A stretch of 64,000 nt of DNA from Paracoccus sp. DMF-8. GTDB taxonomy: Bacteria > Pseudomonadota > Alphaproteobacteria > Rhodobacterales > Rhodobacteraceae. Within the stretch, counting starts at the first letter, position 1; the number at the start of each line of letters is the position of its first letter. The stretch is from assembly GCF_029309835.1 (NCBI RefSeq), contig NZ_JARJHL010000003.1, forward strand, positions 463,124-527,123. The letters run 5' to 3'. Below, in pieces: positions 17,771 through 26,363 of this stretch. The position numbers and the translations under genes are program-made. The notes beneath the pieces were generated by a model. The model ran no database searches and had not been told where the DNA came from. It saw nothing but the letters and a program-made list of their open reading frames with translations.

Positions 17771-18798
17771 GCGGGGCGACGGCCAGCCTGCGCGCGCTTG
17801 CCGCCGTTTCGGCGGGCGGGCTGGCCGTGCTGATGCTGGCCGTCATGGCCGGCATCGTCATCGGAGAGGCGCCCCTGCCGCTGTCCGCCGTGCTTGAAGT
17901 GTTGTCGGTCAGGCTGTTTGGCGCGGATACCCTGCTGGACCCGATCGACGCGGGCATCATCTGGAACTATCGCCTGCCCCGCACGCTGGTCGCGGCATCC
18001 TGCGGTGCGGCGCTGTCGCTGTCGGGGCTGGTGCTGCAATCGCTGGTGCGCAATGCGCTGGCCGATCCCTATCTGCTGGGGGTGTCGGCGGGGGCCTCGA
18101 CCGGCGCCGTTGCCGTGACGATTCTGGGCGTCGGCGGCGAGCTGATCGAGCATTTCCGCCGGTGCCTCTGCCGGTGCGGCGCTGGCCTTTCTGATCGTCG
18201 CGCTGCTGGCGCGCGCGGCGGGCGGCGGGGCGGCGCAGATGGTGCTGGCGGGCATCGCCGGGTCGCAGCTTTTCAACGCGCTGACGTCCTTTTCATCGCG
18301 AAATCCGCCAATGCCGAACAGGCGCGGGGCATCATGTTCTGGCTGTTGGGCAACCTGTCGGGGGTGCGCTGGCCCGATGTGACGCTGGCCGTGCCCATTG
18401 CGGTCCTGGGTTTTGCGGCCTGTCTGATCCATGCCCGCGCGCTGGATGCCTTTTCCTTCGGCACGGAATCCGCAGCGTCTCTTGGGGTGCCGGTGCGTCG
18501 GGTGCAACTGGTCCTGATCGGGGCGGTGACGCTGATGGCCGCCGTCATGGTCAGTCTGGTCGGCGCCATCGGTTTCGTCGGGCTGGTTATCCCCCATGCC
18601 ATGCGCTTTGTCGTCGGCGTGCGCCATTTCCGCCTGATCCCGGCCACCGCGCTGGCCGGGGCGGTGTTTCTGATCGCCGCCGATATCGTGTCGCGGATGC
18701 TGATCGCGGGGCAGGTCGTGCCCATCGGCGTCGTGACCGCGCTGGTCGGCGCGCCGGGCTTTGCCATCATCCTGATCCGCAACAGGGCGCGCGCATGA
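17767..18798 (+). CDS. ABC importer permease, FecCD/BtuC family, with a compensated frame slip
   Basis: A 343-residue inner-membrane permease of the BtuC/FecCD family with about ten membrane segments. Clear family blocks are NYRLPRTLVAASCGAALSLSG, NALADPYLLGVSAGAS, GIMFWLLGNLSGVRW, and VGAIGFVGLVIPHAMRFV. Between about 18160 and 18285 the frame reads an arginine-rich string that cannot be membrane-spanning. The alternate frame there reads ISAGASAGAALAFLIVALLAR and MVLAGIAGSQLFNALTSF, exactly the missing helices. So a pair of opposite indels near 18160 and 18285 has scrambled about 40 residues in this sequence. It works with the binding protein and ATPase on either side. Confidence 0.85.
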   Translation: MSGATASLRALAAVSAGGLAVLMLAVMAGIVIGEAPLPLSAVLEVLSVRLFGADTLLDPIDAGIIWNYRLPRTLVAASCGAALSLSGLVLQSLVRNALADPYLLGVSAGASTGAVAVTILGVGGELIEHFRRCLCRCGAGLSDRRAAGARGGRRGGADGAGGHRRVAAFQRADVLFIAKSANAEQARGIMFWLLGNLSGVRWPDVTLAVPIAVLGFAACLIHARALDAFSFGTESAASLGVPVRRVQLVLIGAVTLMAAVMVSLVGAIGFVGLVIPHAMRFVVGVRHFRLIPATALAGAVFLIAADIVSRMLIAGQVVPIGVVTALVGAPGFAIILIRNRARA

Positions 18799-19568
18799 AG
18801 CTGGTGGCGCAGGGTCTGGGCTGGAAAGCGGCAGGGCGGGCAATCGTTCAGGGCGTCGATCTGGATCTGGTGCCGGGGGAAACCTTTGGCCTGATCGGGC
18901 CGAATGGTTCCGGCAAATCGACGTTGCTGCGGCTGATCGCGGGGCTGCTGCCGCGCGCGCAGGGGCAGGTCTGGCTGGACGGCACACCCCTGCACCGCAT
19001 GCCGCGCCGCGAGATCGCGCGGCGGATCGCGCTGGTGTCGCAGCATGCCGATACGACCGAGACCCTGACCGTGCGCGATGCGGTCGAACTGGGCCGCACG
19101 CCGTGGCTGTCGGCCTTTTCGCCCTTTTCCGATCTGGATCGCCAGATCGTCGATGATGCGCTGGACGCGGTCGAGATGCGGCATCTGGCCGGGCAGGGCT
19201 GGCCCTCGCTGTCGGGGGGCGAACGCCAGCGCGTCCAGATCGCCCGCGCCCTCGCGCAGCGCCCGCGTCTGCTGATTCTGGACGAGCCGACGAACCATCT
19301 GGACATCCACCATCAGCTTGCGCTGCTGCGTCTGGTCGCGGGGCTGGACATGACGGTGGTGATGGCGCTGCACGATCTGAATCAGGCCATGGGCTGCGAC
19401 CGCGTCGGCGTGATGCAAGGGGGCCGCATGGTCGCCTGCGGGCGTCCTGCGGATGTGATTTCAACCGCGCTTTTGTCCGAAACCTTCCGCGTCGGCGCGC
19501 GGATCCTGACCGATCCCGCCGACGACAGCCTGCTTTACCGTTTCCATATGCTGGAGAATGACGGATGA
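18795..19568 (+). CDS. ABC importer ATP-binding protein, BtuD/FecE family
   Basis: A 257-residue ATPase of the metal-chelate/cobalamin importer class. Walker A is GPNGSGKST (near residue 37), the Q-loop is LVSQHADTTETLTV, the ABC signature is LSGGERQR and Walker B is LLILDEPTNHLDIHHQ, with the switch histidine in VMALHDLNQAM. It overlaps the permease stop and the pseudoazurin start by four bases each, so the four genes are probably one transcript under the B12 riboswitch. Intact frame. Confidence 0.9.
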   Translation: MKLVAQGLGWKAAGRAIVQGVDLDLVPGETFGLIGPNGSGKSTLLRLIAGLLPRAQGQVWLDGTPLHRMPRREIARRIALVSQHADTTETLTVRDAVELGRTPWLSAFSPFSDLDRQIVDDALDAVEMRHLAGQGWPSLSGGERQRVQIARALAQRPRLLILDEPTNHLDIHHQLALLRLVAGLDMTVVMALHDLNQAMGCDRVGVMQGGRMVACGRPADVISTALLSETFRVGARILTDPADDSLLYRFHMLENDG

Positions 19569-19981
19569 AACCGATCCCCCTTGCCCTAGCCGCCCTGTTC
19601 GCCCTGCCTGCATGGGCCGAGGTGCACGAGGTCAGGATGCTGAACCGCAACGATCAGGGCCCGATGATCTACGAACCGCAATTCCTGCGCATCGCGCCGG
19701 GCGATTCCGTGCGTTTCCTGCCGACGCAGCCCGGCCATAATGCCGCGACCATCGACGAGATGCTGCCTGAAGGGGCCGCGCCCTTTCGCAGCAAGATCAA
19801 TCAGGAATTCGGGGTGGCATTCGACATTCCCGGCACCTATGGCATCAAATGTTCGCCCCATTACGCGATGGGCATGGTGATGGTCGTGCAGGTCGGCGAC
19901 GATGCGGTTGCCACGATCCCCGAGGGGTTGCCGAAACGCGCAGCGGATCGGTTCCAGTCGATTGTCGAAGGCGTCGAATAG
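19565..19981 (+). CDS. Pseudoazurin (type 1 blue copper protein)
   Basis: A 138-residue periplasmic cupredoxin. The signal peptide ends near PAWAEV. The type 1 copper ligands are readable: the first histidine in QPGHNAATI, then cysteine, histidine and methionine in IKCSPHYAMGM, spaced as in Paracoccus and Achromobacter pseudoazurins. DSVRFLPTQPGHN and FDIPGTYGIKC are family blocks. Pseudoazurin carries electrons to nitrite and nitrous oxide reductases and to some peroxidases and amine oxidation systems. Here it overlaps the ABC ATPase gene (ATGA) in a riboswitch-led operon, with no denitrification gene in the window. No promoter of its own is visible. Confidence 0.93.
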   Translation: MKPIPLALAALFALPAWAEVHEVRMLNRNDQGPMIYEPQFLRIAPGDSVRFLPTQPGHNAATIDEMLPEGAAPFRSKINQEFGVAFDIPGTYGIKCSPHYAMGMVMVVQVGDDAVATIPEGLPKRAADRFQSIVEGVE

Positions 19982-19984
19982 GGT

Positions 19985-20557
19985 CTAGCGGTCCTGCATC
20001 CCCTTGCCCTGCAGGATTTTCGGCGCGGCCCTGTCGATCCGCGATTGCCGCGTCGCGGATTGTTTCGCGCCCGAAAAATGCAGCACCCAACCCCGGCGCC
20101 GTCCCGGCGTCAGGCCGTTAAAGGCGGCGGAAAATTCGGGGTCGGCGTCGATGCGGTCGGTCAGTTCCTGCGGGTAATCCAGATCATCGTGGGGCAGGTC
20201 GATGCGGATCGCGGCCTTGTCCATCGCCTCGGCCAGATAGGCGCGCAGCGTGGGCGCCAGCGCGTCGATGCGGCCGGTGTCGGTAAAATTCACCACGCGC
20301 GACGTGCGCGAATTGGCGCCCGGCACCGTCAGGATGCCTTGCGGGTCGTCTAGCAGCACGCCCTTGAAAAAGCCGATGGCGGCGCGGTCGGAAAAGCCCC
20401 AGATGATCGCGACATTATGGCCGTCATGGGTATAGACGGGCGGATGCCATTTCCATTCCTCGACCAGGCCCGCGCTTTTGGCGATGGCGCGCAGGGCCAG
20501 AATTTCGGCGTGCCAGCGGCCGGGTTTCGTGAAATGGGCCTCGATCAGCTCTTGCAT
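19985..20557 (-). CDS. YdeI/OmpD-associated family protein (DUF1801-type)
   Basis: A 190-residue soluble protein. The DUF1801 block reads EWKWHPPVYTHDGHNVAIIWGFSDRAAIGFFKGVLL (residues about 34-70, given in parts: WHPPVYT, GHNVAIIWGF). The C-terminal YdeI motif follows as DDLDYPQELTDRIDADPEFSAAF with LTPGRRRGWVLHFSGAKQSATR. Members are widespread in Bacteroidetes and Proteobacteria; biochemical role unknown. The ATG at 20557 is preferred over 20575 because the fold begins at MQELIEAHF. It converges on pseudoazurin with three bases between the stops. Confidence 0.82.
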   Translation of the reverse strand: MQELIEAHFTKPGRWHAEILALRAIAKSAGLVEEWKWHPPVYTHDGHNVAIIWGFSDRAAIGFFKGVLLDDPQGILTVPGANSRTSRVVNFTDTGRIDALAPTLRAYLAEAMDKAAIRIDLPHDDLDYPQELTDRIDADPEFSAAFNGLTPGRRRGWVLHFSGAKQSATRQSRIDRAAPKILQGKGMQDR

Positions 20558-20561
20558 GGCG

Positions 20562-20894
20562 CTAGCGTAGCGCAAGATCGCCCTGTGGATCCAGCGCCTT
20601 CAGCCAGATGGTGGCGCGCAGGCCGGTGGCGGCGATGACGGTCGTCTGCAACTGCCCGGCCAGCGCGCGCAATGTTTCGGGCGTCAGGGACTCTTTTGGC
20701 GGATAGGTCAGTTCCAGACAGCATTCCGCCTGCCCCGCCAGACCGATAACCGGCAGCACGCTCAGCTGGCAGGCCCCCGGTGGTTCGGAAAGGGCGCGGC
20801 ACAGGATGGCGCGCAGGTCCTGCAGCAGATCCGCCAGACCGTCGCGCTGGCGCGGCAGGTGCCGGTCGTCAAGATACAGCTTGAGATGCGGCAT
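20562..20894 (-). CDS. Small tautomerase-superfamily-like protein
   Basis: A roughly 110-residue protein starting MPHLKLYLDDRHLPRQRDGL. A proline directly after the initiator methionine and an initial beta strand are what the tautomerase/CHMI superfamily shows, where Pro-1 is the catalytic base. The rest has two beta-alpha units (LRAILCRALS, QAECCLELTYPP, LRALAGQLQTTVIAATGLRATIWL). No closer family is recognised, and two cysteines in tandem (ECCLEL) are unusual. It ends just before the YdeI gene start, so the two are probably cotranscribed. Function is not known. Confidence 0.5.
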   Translation of the reverse strand: MPHLKLYLDDRHLPRQRDGLADLLQDLRAILCRALSEPPGACQLSVLPVIGLAGQAECCLELTYPPKESLTPETLRALAGQLQTTVIAATGLRATIWLKALDPQGDLALR

Positions 20895-21112
20895 GGCCCC
20901 CCGGCAGGAAAAAGCGGCGACAAAAGATCCTGTCGTCCCCACTATCCGCCGTTTCCGCCGCCGCGCCTAGAGGGACATCTCGCGCCCGCCCCGTTGAACT
21001 GCCCCGTGGCACTCTGGCCGACGATACCCGCGATATCCTGCCGGGACGCGGCTTTGGCGTTTTGCAGCATTGGCAGGCGCGGGGGCTTACGCTATCCATG
21101 CGTTGCCGGATC

Positions 21113-21568
21113 ATGTCGAAAGCCCCCGCCTTGTCGCAGCCAGGGACCAGAAGGATCGCCCTTGCCCCGCTGGCCTTGCGCCGGATCGGGGTGCTGCTGC
21201 TGGCGCTGCCCTTTGTCATGCTGTCGCTGCTGGCGCAGGGAACGATGGTCGTCCGGGCCGAGGGGCCGCAAAGCTTCATGATGGTGCTGTGCGGCGATCA
21301 TGACCCGGTGGCGATGGTCATTGATGATGACGGCCATGTCATCCCCGCCGATGAATATGCCGCGCCGGGCGATGCGCCGGTTCCGGCCAGTGACAAGCAG
21401 CCCTGCGATTGGGCGGTTCTGGGTCAGCCCGCGCTGGCCGATCTGGGCGATGCGTTGCCCTTGCCCTTTGCCAGCGCGCGGCGTGCCGATCTGGTGGCCG
21501 CGCTGCCCGCGCAGATCCTGCGGGCCGAGGTTCTGACCCCTGCGGCGCGGGGCCCGCCGCAAGCCTGA
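21113..21568 (+). CDS. DUF2946-like small membrane/secreted protein, copper-associated
   Basis: A 151-residue protein with one N-terminal hydrophobic segment (IGVLLLALPFVMLSLLAQG) and a soluble remainder. Two lone cysteines, in MMVLCGDHD and KQPCDWAVLG, are placed as in DUF2946 proteins, which often flank copper-handling genes. The next gene is a PCu(A)C copper chaperone 55 bases downstream, supporting a copper role. The start MSKAPAL at 21113 is chosen because the in-frame start further up adds only a hydrophilic tail. Family assignment is tentative. Confidence 0.62.
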   Translation: MSKAPALSQPGTRRIALAPLALRRIGVLLLALPFVMLSLLAQGTMVVRAEGPQSFMMVLCGDHDPVAMVIDDDGHVIPADEYAAPGDAPVPASDKQPCDWAVLGQPALADLGDALPLPFASARRADLVAALPAQILRAEVLTPAARGPPQA

Positions 21569-21622
21569 TGTCATCCGCGTCCCGATGGGCGCGAAAACCA
21601 TATCCGACATCAGGAAAATCAC

Positions 21623-22174
21623 ATGAAAATCATTGCTATGAAGCGCCGCATCGCGGCTGCGATCCTGCTGGCGCCCACGCTTGCGCTGGCGTCCCTTGCC
21701 CAGGGCCATGACGGCCATGCCGCCCCCCATGCCGCCTTGGAAAGCGCCGGGGTGACTTTGGGCGATCTGACCCTGTCCCATGCCTTTACCCGCGCCATGC
21801 CGCCCAATGCCCCGGTGGCGGGCGGCTTTCTGACCGTCGCCAATGGCGGGGCGCAGGACGACCGGCTGGTCGCCGCCCGCTCGGATCTTGCGGCAGAGGT
21901 GCAGATCCATGAAATGACCATGAACGGCAGCGTCATGAAGATGCGCGAACTGCCCGAGGGCCTGCCCATCCCCGCCGGTCAGACGGTCGAGCTGAAGCCG
22001 GGCGGCTATCACCTGATGTTCATCGGCGTGACCCGGCCCTTTGCCGAAGGCCAGACCATCCCCCTGACCCTGTCCTTTGAACAGGCCGGGGAGGTCGCGT
22101 TGCAGGTTCCCGTTGGCCCGATGAACGCCCGTTCCGGCGGTCAGATCGACGCCGGTGGTCACTCGGGCCACTAG
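21623..22174 (+). CDS. Periplasmic copper chaperone PCu(A)C
   Basis: A 183-residue secreted protein. The signal peptide (MKRRIAAAILLAPTLALASLAQG) is followed by a histidine-rich start HDGHAAPHAAL. The Cu(I) site is readable as the H-x-M ... H-x-M pattern: IHEMTMNGSVMKMREL and later GYHLMFIGV. PCu(A)C delivers copper to the CuA/CuB centres of cytochrome oxidase. The C-terminus is again His/Gly-rich (GGHSGH). Either MKII (21623) or MKRR (21638) could be the start. It lies between the DUF2946-like and PepSY genes on the same strand and is probably cotranscribed. Confidence 0.92.
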   Translation: MKIIAMKRRIAAAILLAPTLALASLAQGHDGHAAPHAALESAGVTLGDLTLSHAFTRAMPPNAPVAGGFLTVANGGAQDDRLVAARSDLAAEVQIHEMTMNGSVMKMRELPEGLPIPAGQTVELKPGGYHLMFIGVTRPFAEGQTIPLTLSFEQAGEVALQVPVGPMNARSGGQIDAGGHSGH

Positions 22175-22255
22175 GCCGGCCCTTGGCTTTCACATTGCCG
22201 GGCCGCCGCGACGCGGCCCCATCCGCACAGGCGGATGCGCAGGAAAGAACTGGAT

Positions 22256-23680
22256 ATGACGATGAACACGAATGGCGGCCCGGCCCGCCCGGTAAACCGC
22301 CCCGATCAAACCCGCGCCGACCAAACCCACCCCGGCCAAACCCGCGCCTCTGGTGCAGGCGATCTGTATCGCGCGGTCTGGCGCTGGCATTTCTATGCGG
22401 GGCTGCTGGTCCTGCCCTTCATGATCACGCTGGCGATTTCCGGGTCGCTGTATCTGTATCGCGCCGATATCGACCGCTGGTGGCATGCCGATCTGCTGAC
22501 CGTCCCGGCGCAGGACAGCGCGCCCCTGCGGCCGACCGCGCTGGTCGCCTCGGCGCTGGATGCGGTGCCGGGGATCGCGGTGAAATATACCGATCCGCCG
22601 TTTGCGGATGCCTCGGCCGAGATCACGGTCGCGACCGAGGCCGGGCGGATGGCGGTATATGTCAACCCCTTCAACGGGCTGGTTCTGGGCGCGATGCCCG
22701 ATCGCACGACGCTGATGTGGACGGTGCGCAAGCTGCACAGCTTCAAGTATTTCGGGCCCTATGCGCGGTATCTGATCGAAATAGCCGCTGGCTGGTCGGT
22801 GCTGCTGGTGCTGACCGGGATCTATCTGTGGTGGCCGCGCGGGCAGCGTGGCGGCGTCGTGTCCATTCGCGGGACGGCCGCGCGGCGGGTGTTCTGGCGC
22901 GATACCCATGCGGTGACCGGGATTTTCGTCGGCGGCTTCATCGTCTTTCTGGCGGTGACCGGCATGCCCTGGTCCGGTGTCTGGGGCGCCAAGGTCAATG
23001 AATGGGCCAATGGCAACAACTTCGGCTATCCCGACGGGGTGCGGGTGAATGTGCCGATGCCGCAGCAGCGGCTGGACGGCATCGCGAAAACCTCGTGGAC
23101 GCTGGAACAGGCGCGCATCCCCGAAACCCCGCGCATCCCCGATGCCGCAGCCCCCGCGACGCTGGATCAGGCCGTGGCGCGGATCGAGACGCTTGGCCTG
23201 CATCCGGGTTACAGCGTGGCGCTGCCGACCTCGGCCAGCGGGGTCTATTCCGCTTCGGTCTATCCGGATGATCTGGCCCGGCAACGTGTCGTCCATCTGG
23301 ATCAATATACGGTGCAGCCGCTGCTGGACATGAGCTATGGCGATTACGGCCCGATGGGGCGCGCGCTGGAATGGGGGATCAACACCCATATGGGCCAGAC
23401 CTATGGCATGGCGAACCGGCTGGTGCTGACGGTGGCCTGCGCGGCGATTGTCCTGCTGGCGGTATCGGCGGCGGTGATGTGGTGGAAAAGACGGCCCCAT
23501 GGGGCGTTGGGCGTGCCGCCGCTGCCTGCGGATGCGCGGGTGTTTCGCGGGCTGATCGCCATTCTGGCGATCGGTGGCATCGTCTTTCCGCTGGTGGGCG
23601 CAAGCCTGCTGGTCATGCTGGCGCTGGACTGGCTGCAGCGCCGCATGTCGCGCGGCAGCCGCATGGCGCCGCTGGTTTAG
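22256..23680 (+). CDS. PepSY-associated TM protein (iron/copper-linked, ferric-reductase-like family)
   Basis: A 474-residue membrane protein of the PepSY_TM family. It has a first membrane segment in WHFYAGLLVLPFMITLAISGSLYLY, preceded by the family's W-R-W-H motif, then a periplasmic PepSY-like stretch. Further segments include AAGWSVLLVLTGIYLWWP, TGIFVGGFIVFLAVTGMPW and a C-terminal pair (LTVACAAIVLLAVSAAVMWW; IAILAIGGIVFPLVGASLLVML). Members sit with siderophore receptors or copper genes and are thought to reduce or release the metal; direct evidence is limited. ATG at 22256 has AGGAAAGA before it. A strong hairpin follows the stop. Confidence 0.85.
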   Translation: MTMNTNGGPARPVNRPDQTRADQTHPGQTRASGAGDLYRAVWRWHFYAGLLVLPFMITLAISGSLYLYRADIDRWWHADLLTVPAQDSAPLRPTALVASALDAVPGIAVKYTDPPFADASAEITVATEAGRMAVYVNPFNGLVLGAMPDRTTLMWTVRKLHSFKYFGPYARYLIEIAAGWSVLLVLTGIYLWWPRGQRGGVVSIRGTAARRVFWRDTHAVTGIFVGGFIVFLAVTGMPWSGVWGAKVNEWANGNNFGYPDGVRVNVPMPQQRLDGIAKTSWTLEQARIPETPRIPDAAAPATLDQAVARIETLGLHPGYSVALPTSASGVYSASVYPDDLARQRVVHLDQYTVQPLLDMSYGDYGPMGRALEWGINTHMGQTYGMANRLVLTVACAAIVLLAVSAAVMWWKRRPHGALGVPPLPADARVFRGLIAILAIGGIVFPLVGASLLVMLALDWLQRRMSRGSRMAPLV

Positions 23681-23685
23681 GGACC

Positions 23686-23724
23686 GGAACGCAGCGGGGC
23701 GCCGGCAGCGTCCCGCTGCGTTCC
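23686..23724 (+). terminator. Strong hairpin after the PepSY gene
   Basis: A perfect 13-bp stem: GGAACGCAGCGGG (23686-23698) pairs with CCCGCTGCGTTCC (23712-23724), loop of 13 bases. It begins 6 bases after the stop. No T-run follows, so it may stop or protect the 3' end of the message without being a classic intrinsic terminator. Confidence 0.6.
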
Positions 23725-23863
23725 ATGCGACCGATGTCGGATGACGCAACGGATGCCCCTGCGGCCGGTTTGCCATCGCGGCCAAACTGTTGCAGCCTTT
23801 GCGCGCAGGAACACGGATTTCCCACAGCGCCCGCAGGATTTTTCAGGAACAAGGACCTTTCCG

Positions 23864-25000
23864 ATGCCCACATTCACCGGCACTTCTGGCAACGACACCC
23901 TGACCGGCACGATCAATCAGGATACGCTGATCGGCGGCGGCGGTGACGATCTGATGATCGGTCATGCGGGCGACGATTATTTCCGCGAGACGCATAATGG
24001 CCGCGAGGCCACCGGAAACTCCACCATGCGCGGCGGAGCGGGCAATGACCGGATCACCGTTTCATGGGCCGAGGCATGGATCGAGGCGCAGGGCGGTGCG
24101 GGCGCCGATTACATCAGCATCGGTTTCGAACCCGAGGCGGCGGGCAGCGCGGCATTGGGGCTGATCCATGGCGGCGCGGGCAATGACACGATCATCGCCT
24201 CGGTCCGCAGCAGCAGCTCGGCCGAAGCGCAGGGCAAGGGCATCGTGATCCAGGGCGGTCTGGGCAATGACAGCATCACCGGAACCCGCCTTGCCGATAC
24301 GATCAACGGAGGTCTGGGCGTCGACACGATGAGCGGCGGCCTGGGAAATGACGTCTATCATGTCACCGCGGGCGATATCGTCACCGAACAAGAGGGCGGC
24401 GGCATCGACACGGTGCGCACGGATGTCAGCTTCCGTCTGGCCGCGAATGTCGAAAACATGGTGATGACCGGCAGCGCGCATATCACCGCGCAGGGCAATA
24501 CCGCCGGCAATCTGATGCAGGGCAATGGCGGCAACAACCTGATCGAAGGCATGGGGGGTGTGGACCGGCTGTTCGGCCACGGCGGCCATGACACGCTGAA
24601 CGGCGGGGCCGGTGCCGACACGCTGGACGGTGGCGCGGGCAATGACGCGCTGATCGGCGGCGCGGGCAGCGATGTGCTGGTCGGGGGGCTTGGCGCCGAT
24701 GTCTTTGTCTTTGGCGCCACCGCCCATATCGGGATCGGCGCGGCGCGCGATGTGATCGCGGATTTCCAGCACGGGATCGACCGCATCGACCTGTCCCAGA
24801 TCGACGCCAATATCAACGCTGCGGGCAATCAGGCCTTTGGCTGGTCGGGCAATCGCGCCGCCGCCCATTCGGTCTGGCAGACCGGGGATGGTGCGGGCAA
24901 CACCTTGCTGCGCGGCGATGTCGATGGCGACGGGGTGCAGGATTTCGCGCTGGAGCTTGGCAATATGCGCGATCTGACCGCCAGCGACCTGATCCTGTAG
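23864..25000 (+). CDS. RTX/hemolysin-type calcium-binding repeat protein
   Basis: A 378-residue secreted-type protein made almost entirely of glycine-aspartate nonapeptide repeats of the GGxGxDxUx kind: GGGGDDLMIG, GGAGNDRITV, GGAGNDTIIA, GGLGNDSITG, GGLGNDVYHV, GGAGADTLDG, GGAGNDALIG, GGLGADVFVFG. There is no N-terminal signal peptide. The C-terminal region FGATAHIGIGAARDVIADFQHGIDRIDLSQID is the M10-peptidase/RTX C-terminal block that acts as a type I secretion signal. No protease or lipase domain is present, so it is a structural or adhesive RTX protein. No type I secretion genes are adjacent. ATG at 23864 follows AAGGACC. Confidence 0.88.
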   Translation: MPTFTGTSGNDTLTGTINQDTLIGGGGDDLMIGHAGDDYFRETHNGREATGNSTMRGGAGNDRITVSWAEAWIEAQGGAGADYISIGFEPEAAGSAALGLIHGGAGNDTIIASVRSSSSAEAQGKGIVIQGGLGNDSITGTRLADTINGGLGVDTMSGGLGNDVYHVTAGDIVTEQEGGGIDTVRTDVSFRLAANVENMVMTGSAHITAQGNTAGNLMQGNGGNNLIEGMGGVDRLFGHGGHDTLNGGAGADTLDGGAGNDALIGGAGSDVLVGGLGADVFVFGATAHIGIGAARDVIADFQHGIDRIDLSQIDANINAAGNQAFGWSGNRAAAHSVWQTGDGAGNTLLRGDVDGDGVQDFALELGNMRDLTASDLIL

Positions 25001-25023
25001 CGCCGCCCGTCAGCCGCCGCCTT

Positions 25024-26363
25024 TCAATTCGGGCGAAAATCCCTGGGGCGGATGCCGTGGCGGGCCAGCTTGTCATAGAAGGTCTTGCGCGGCAGGCGCA
25101 GCCCCGCCATCGCGCGGCTGGCGTTTCCGCCCGTCAGCCGCAGCGATCTGCGCAGGATTTCAGCCTCATAGCTGGCGACCATTTCGGTAAATCCGGGGTC
25201 GCCGGTCTGGCCTCCCATCGCGAATGCCGACACGCCCGAGGCGATGCCTTCGGCAAACTGGCGCAATTCGCGCAGGTTGCCGGGCCAGTCGTGGCTTTGC
25301 AGCCGCGCCAGCGTCAGGGCGGTCAGCGCGGGCACGGGCAGGTCGTGGCGGCGGCTGGCCTCGATCAGGAAATGGCGAAACAGCCGGGGAATATCGCCGC
25401 GCCGCGCCGCCAGCGCCGGCACATGCAGCGTCACGCCAGACGGGCGGTGAAACAGATCGGCGCGAAAATCGCCCTGCGCCACCAGCCGGGACAGGTCGCT
25501 GCGGCTGAGCGGCCAGGATGCGCAGATCGACCGCGCGCGGCGCGGCGGCGCCCTGCGACAGCACCTGACCGGATTCGATGATCGACAGCAGACGCGCCTG
25601 CAGGGGCAGCGGCAGCGCGTCGATTTCATCCAGAAACAGCGTCCCGCGATGGGATTTTTCGACCTGACCGATCAGCCGGGCATGGCGCGGCGCGCCGGGC
25701 TGGCCCGCCCCTGCGCCCAGCAGGTCCAGTTCAAAGCGGTCGGGGTCCAGCGTGCCGCAGGCGATCTGGACAAAGCTGCGCGCGCGGCGGCGGCTTTGCT
25801 GGTGAATGGCGCGGGCGACGGTTTCCTTGCCCGACCCGCCCGGCCCCTGGATCAGCGCATCGACCGCGCTTTCCGCAAGCCGGTCGACCGCGTCGCGCAG
25901 ATGGCGCATCACCGGGCTGTCGCGATCGGCGGAAACCGGCGCCCACACGGGCCGCGATACCCTGCCGCAGCTTGCGGTTTTCCATCACCAGCGCCCGCGT
26001 GGCCGAGGCGCGGCGCAAGGCCGCCGTCAGCGCGTCCAGCCCCACCGGCTTGGTCAGGAAATCGCAGGCCCCGGCCTTCAGCGCGGCGACCGCCATATCG
26101 ACATCGCCATGGCCGGTCAGCAGGATCACAGGCAGATCTTCGTCCATGTCATGGATGCGGCGGAACAGCTCCAGCCCGTCCATCCCCGGCATCCGCACAT
26201 CGCTGAGGATCACGCCCGGAAAATCCGCCGTCAGCCCGGCCAGCGCGTCCTGCGCGCGCGAAAACGGTTCGGGCGTGAAACCGGCGATGCGCAGGGCCTG
26301 TTCCTGCGCGGCCAGCAGATCGGCATCGTCATCGACAAGCCGGACGATAGAATGATCAGTCAT
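25024..26363 (-). CDS. DctD-like response regulator (receiver-AAA+-Fis), frame broken twice, no GAFTGA
   Basis: An NtrC-class regulator. The receiver (from MTDHSIVRLVDDDADLL; phospho-aspartate in VILSDVRMPGMDG; lysine in CDFLTKPVG) is in one frame. The AAA+ core is in a second frame from about 25945, with Walker A QGPGGSGKET and Walker B GTLFLDEIDALPL. The remainder plus a Fis-type helix-turn-helix (GGNASRAMAGLRLPRKTFYDKL) is in a third frame from about 25500 to 25024. Where the sigma-54-contacting GAFTGA loop should be, the protein reads ELDLLGAGAGQPGAPRHARLIG. The gene overlaps the DctB-like kinase stop. By context it controls dctA, the divergent transporter gene. Confidence 0.8.

Noticed and set aside
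16761..19568. F420-0 ABC transporter, a name often given to such genes
   Set aside because: The cobalamin riboswitch directly upstream argues for corrinoid import.
17599..19650. 683-residue minus-strand open frame
   Set aside because: Opposite the ABC importer genes; rich in Arg, Gln and Pro with no recognisable domain.
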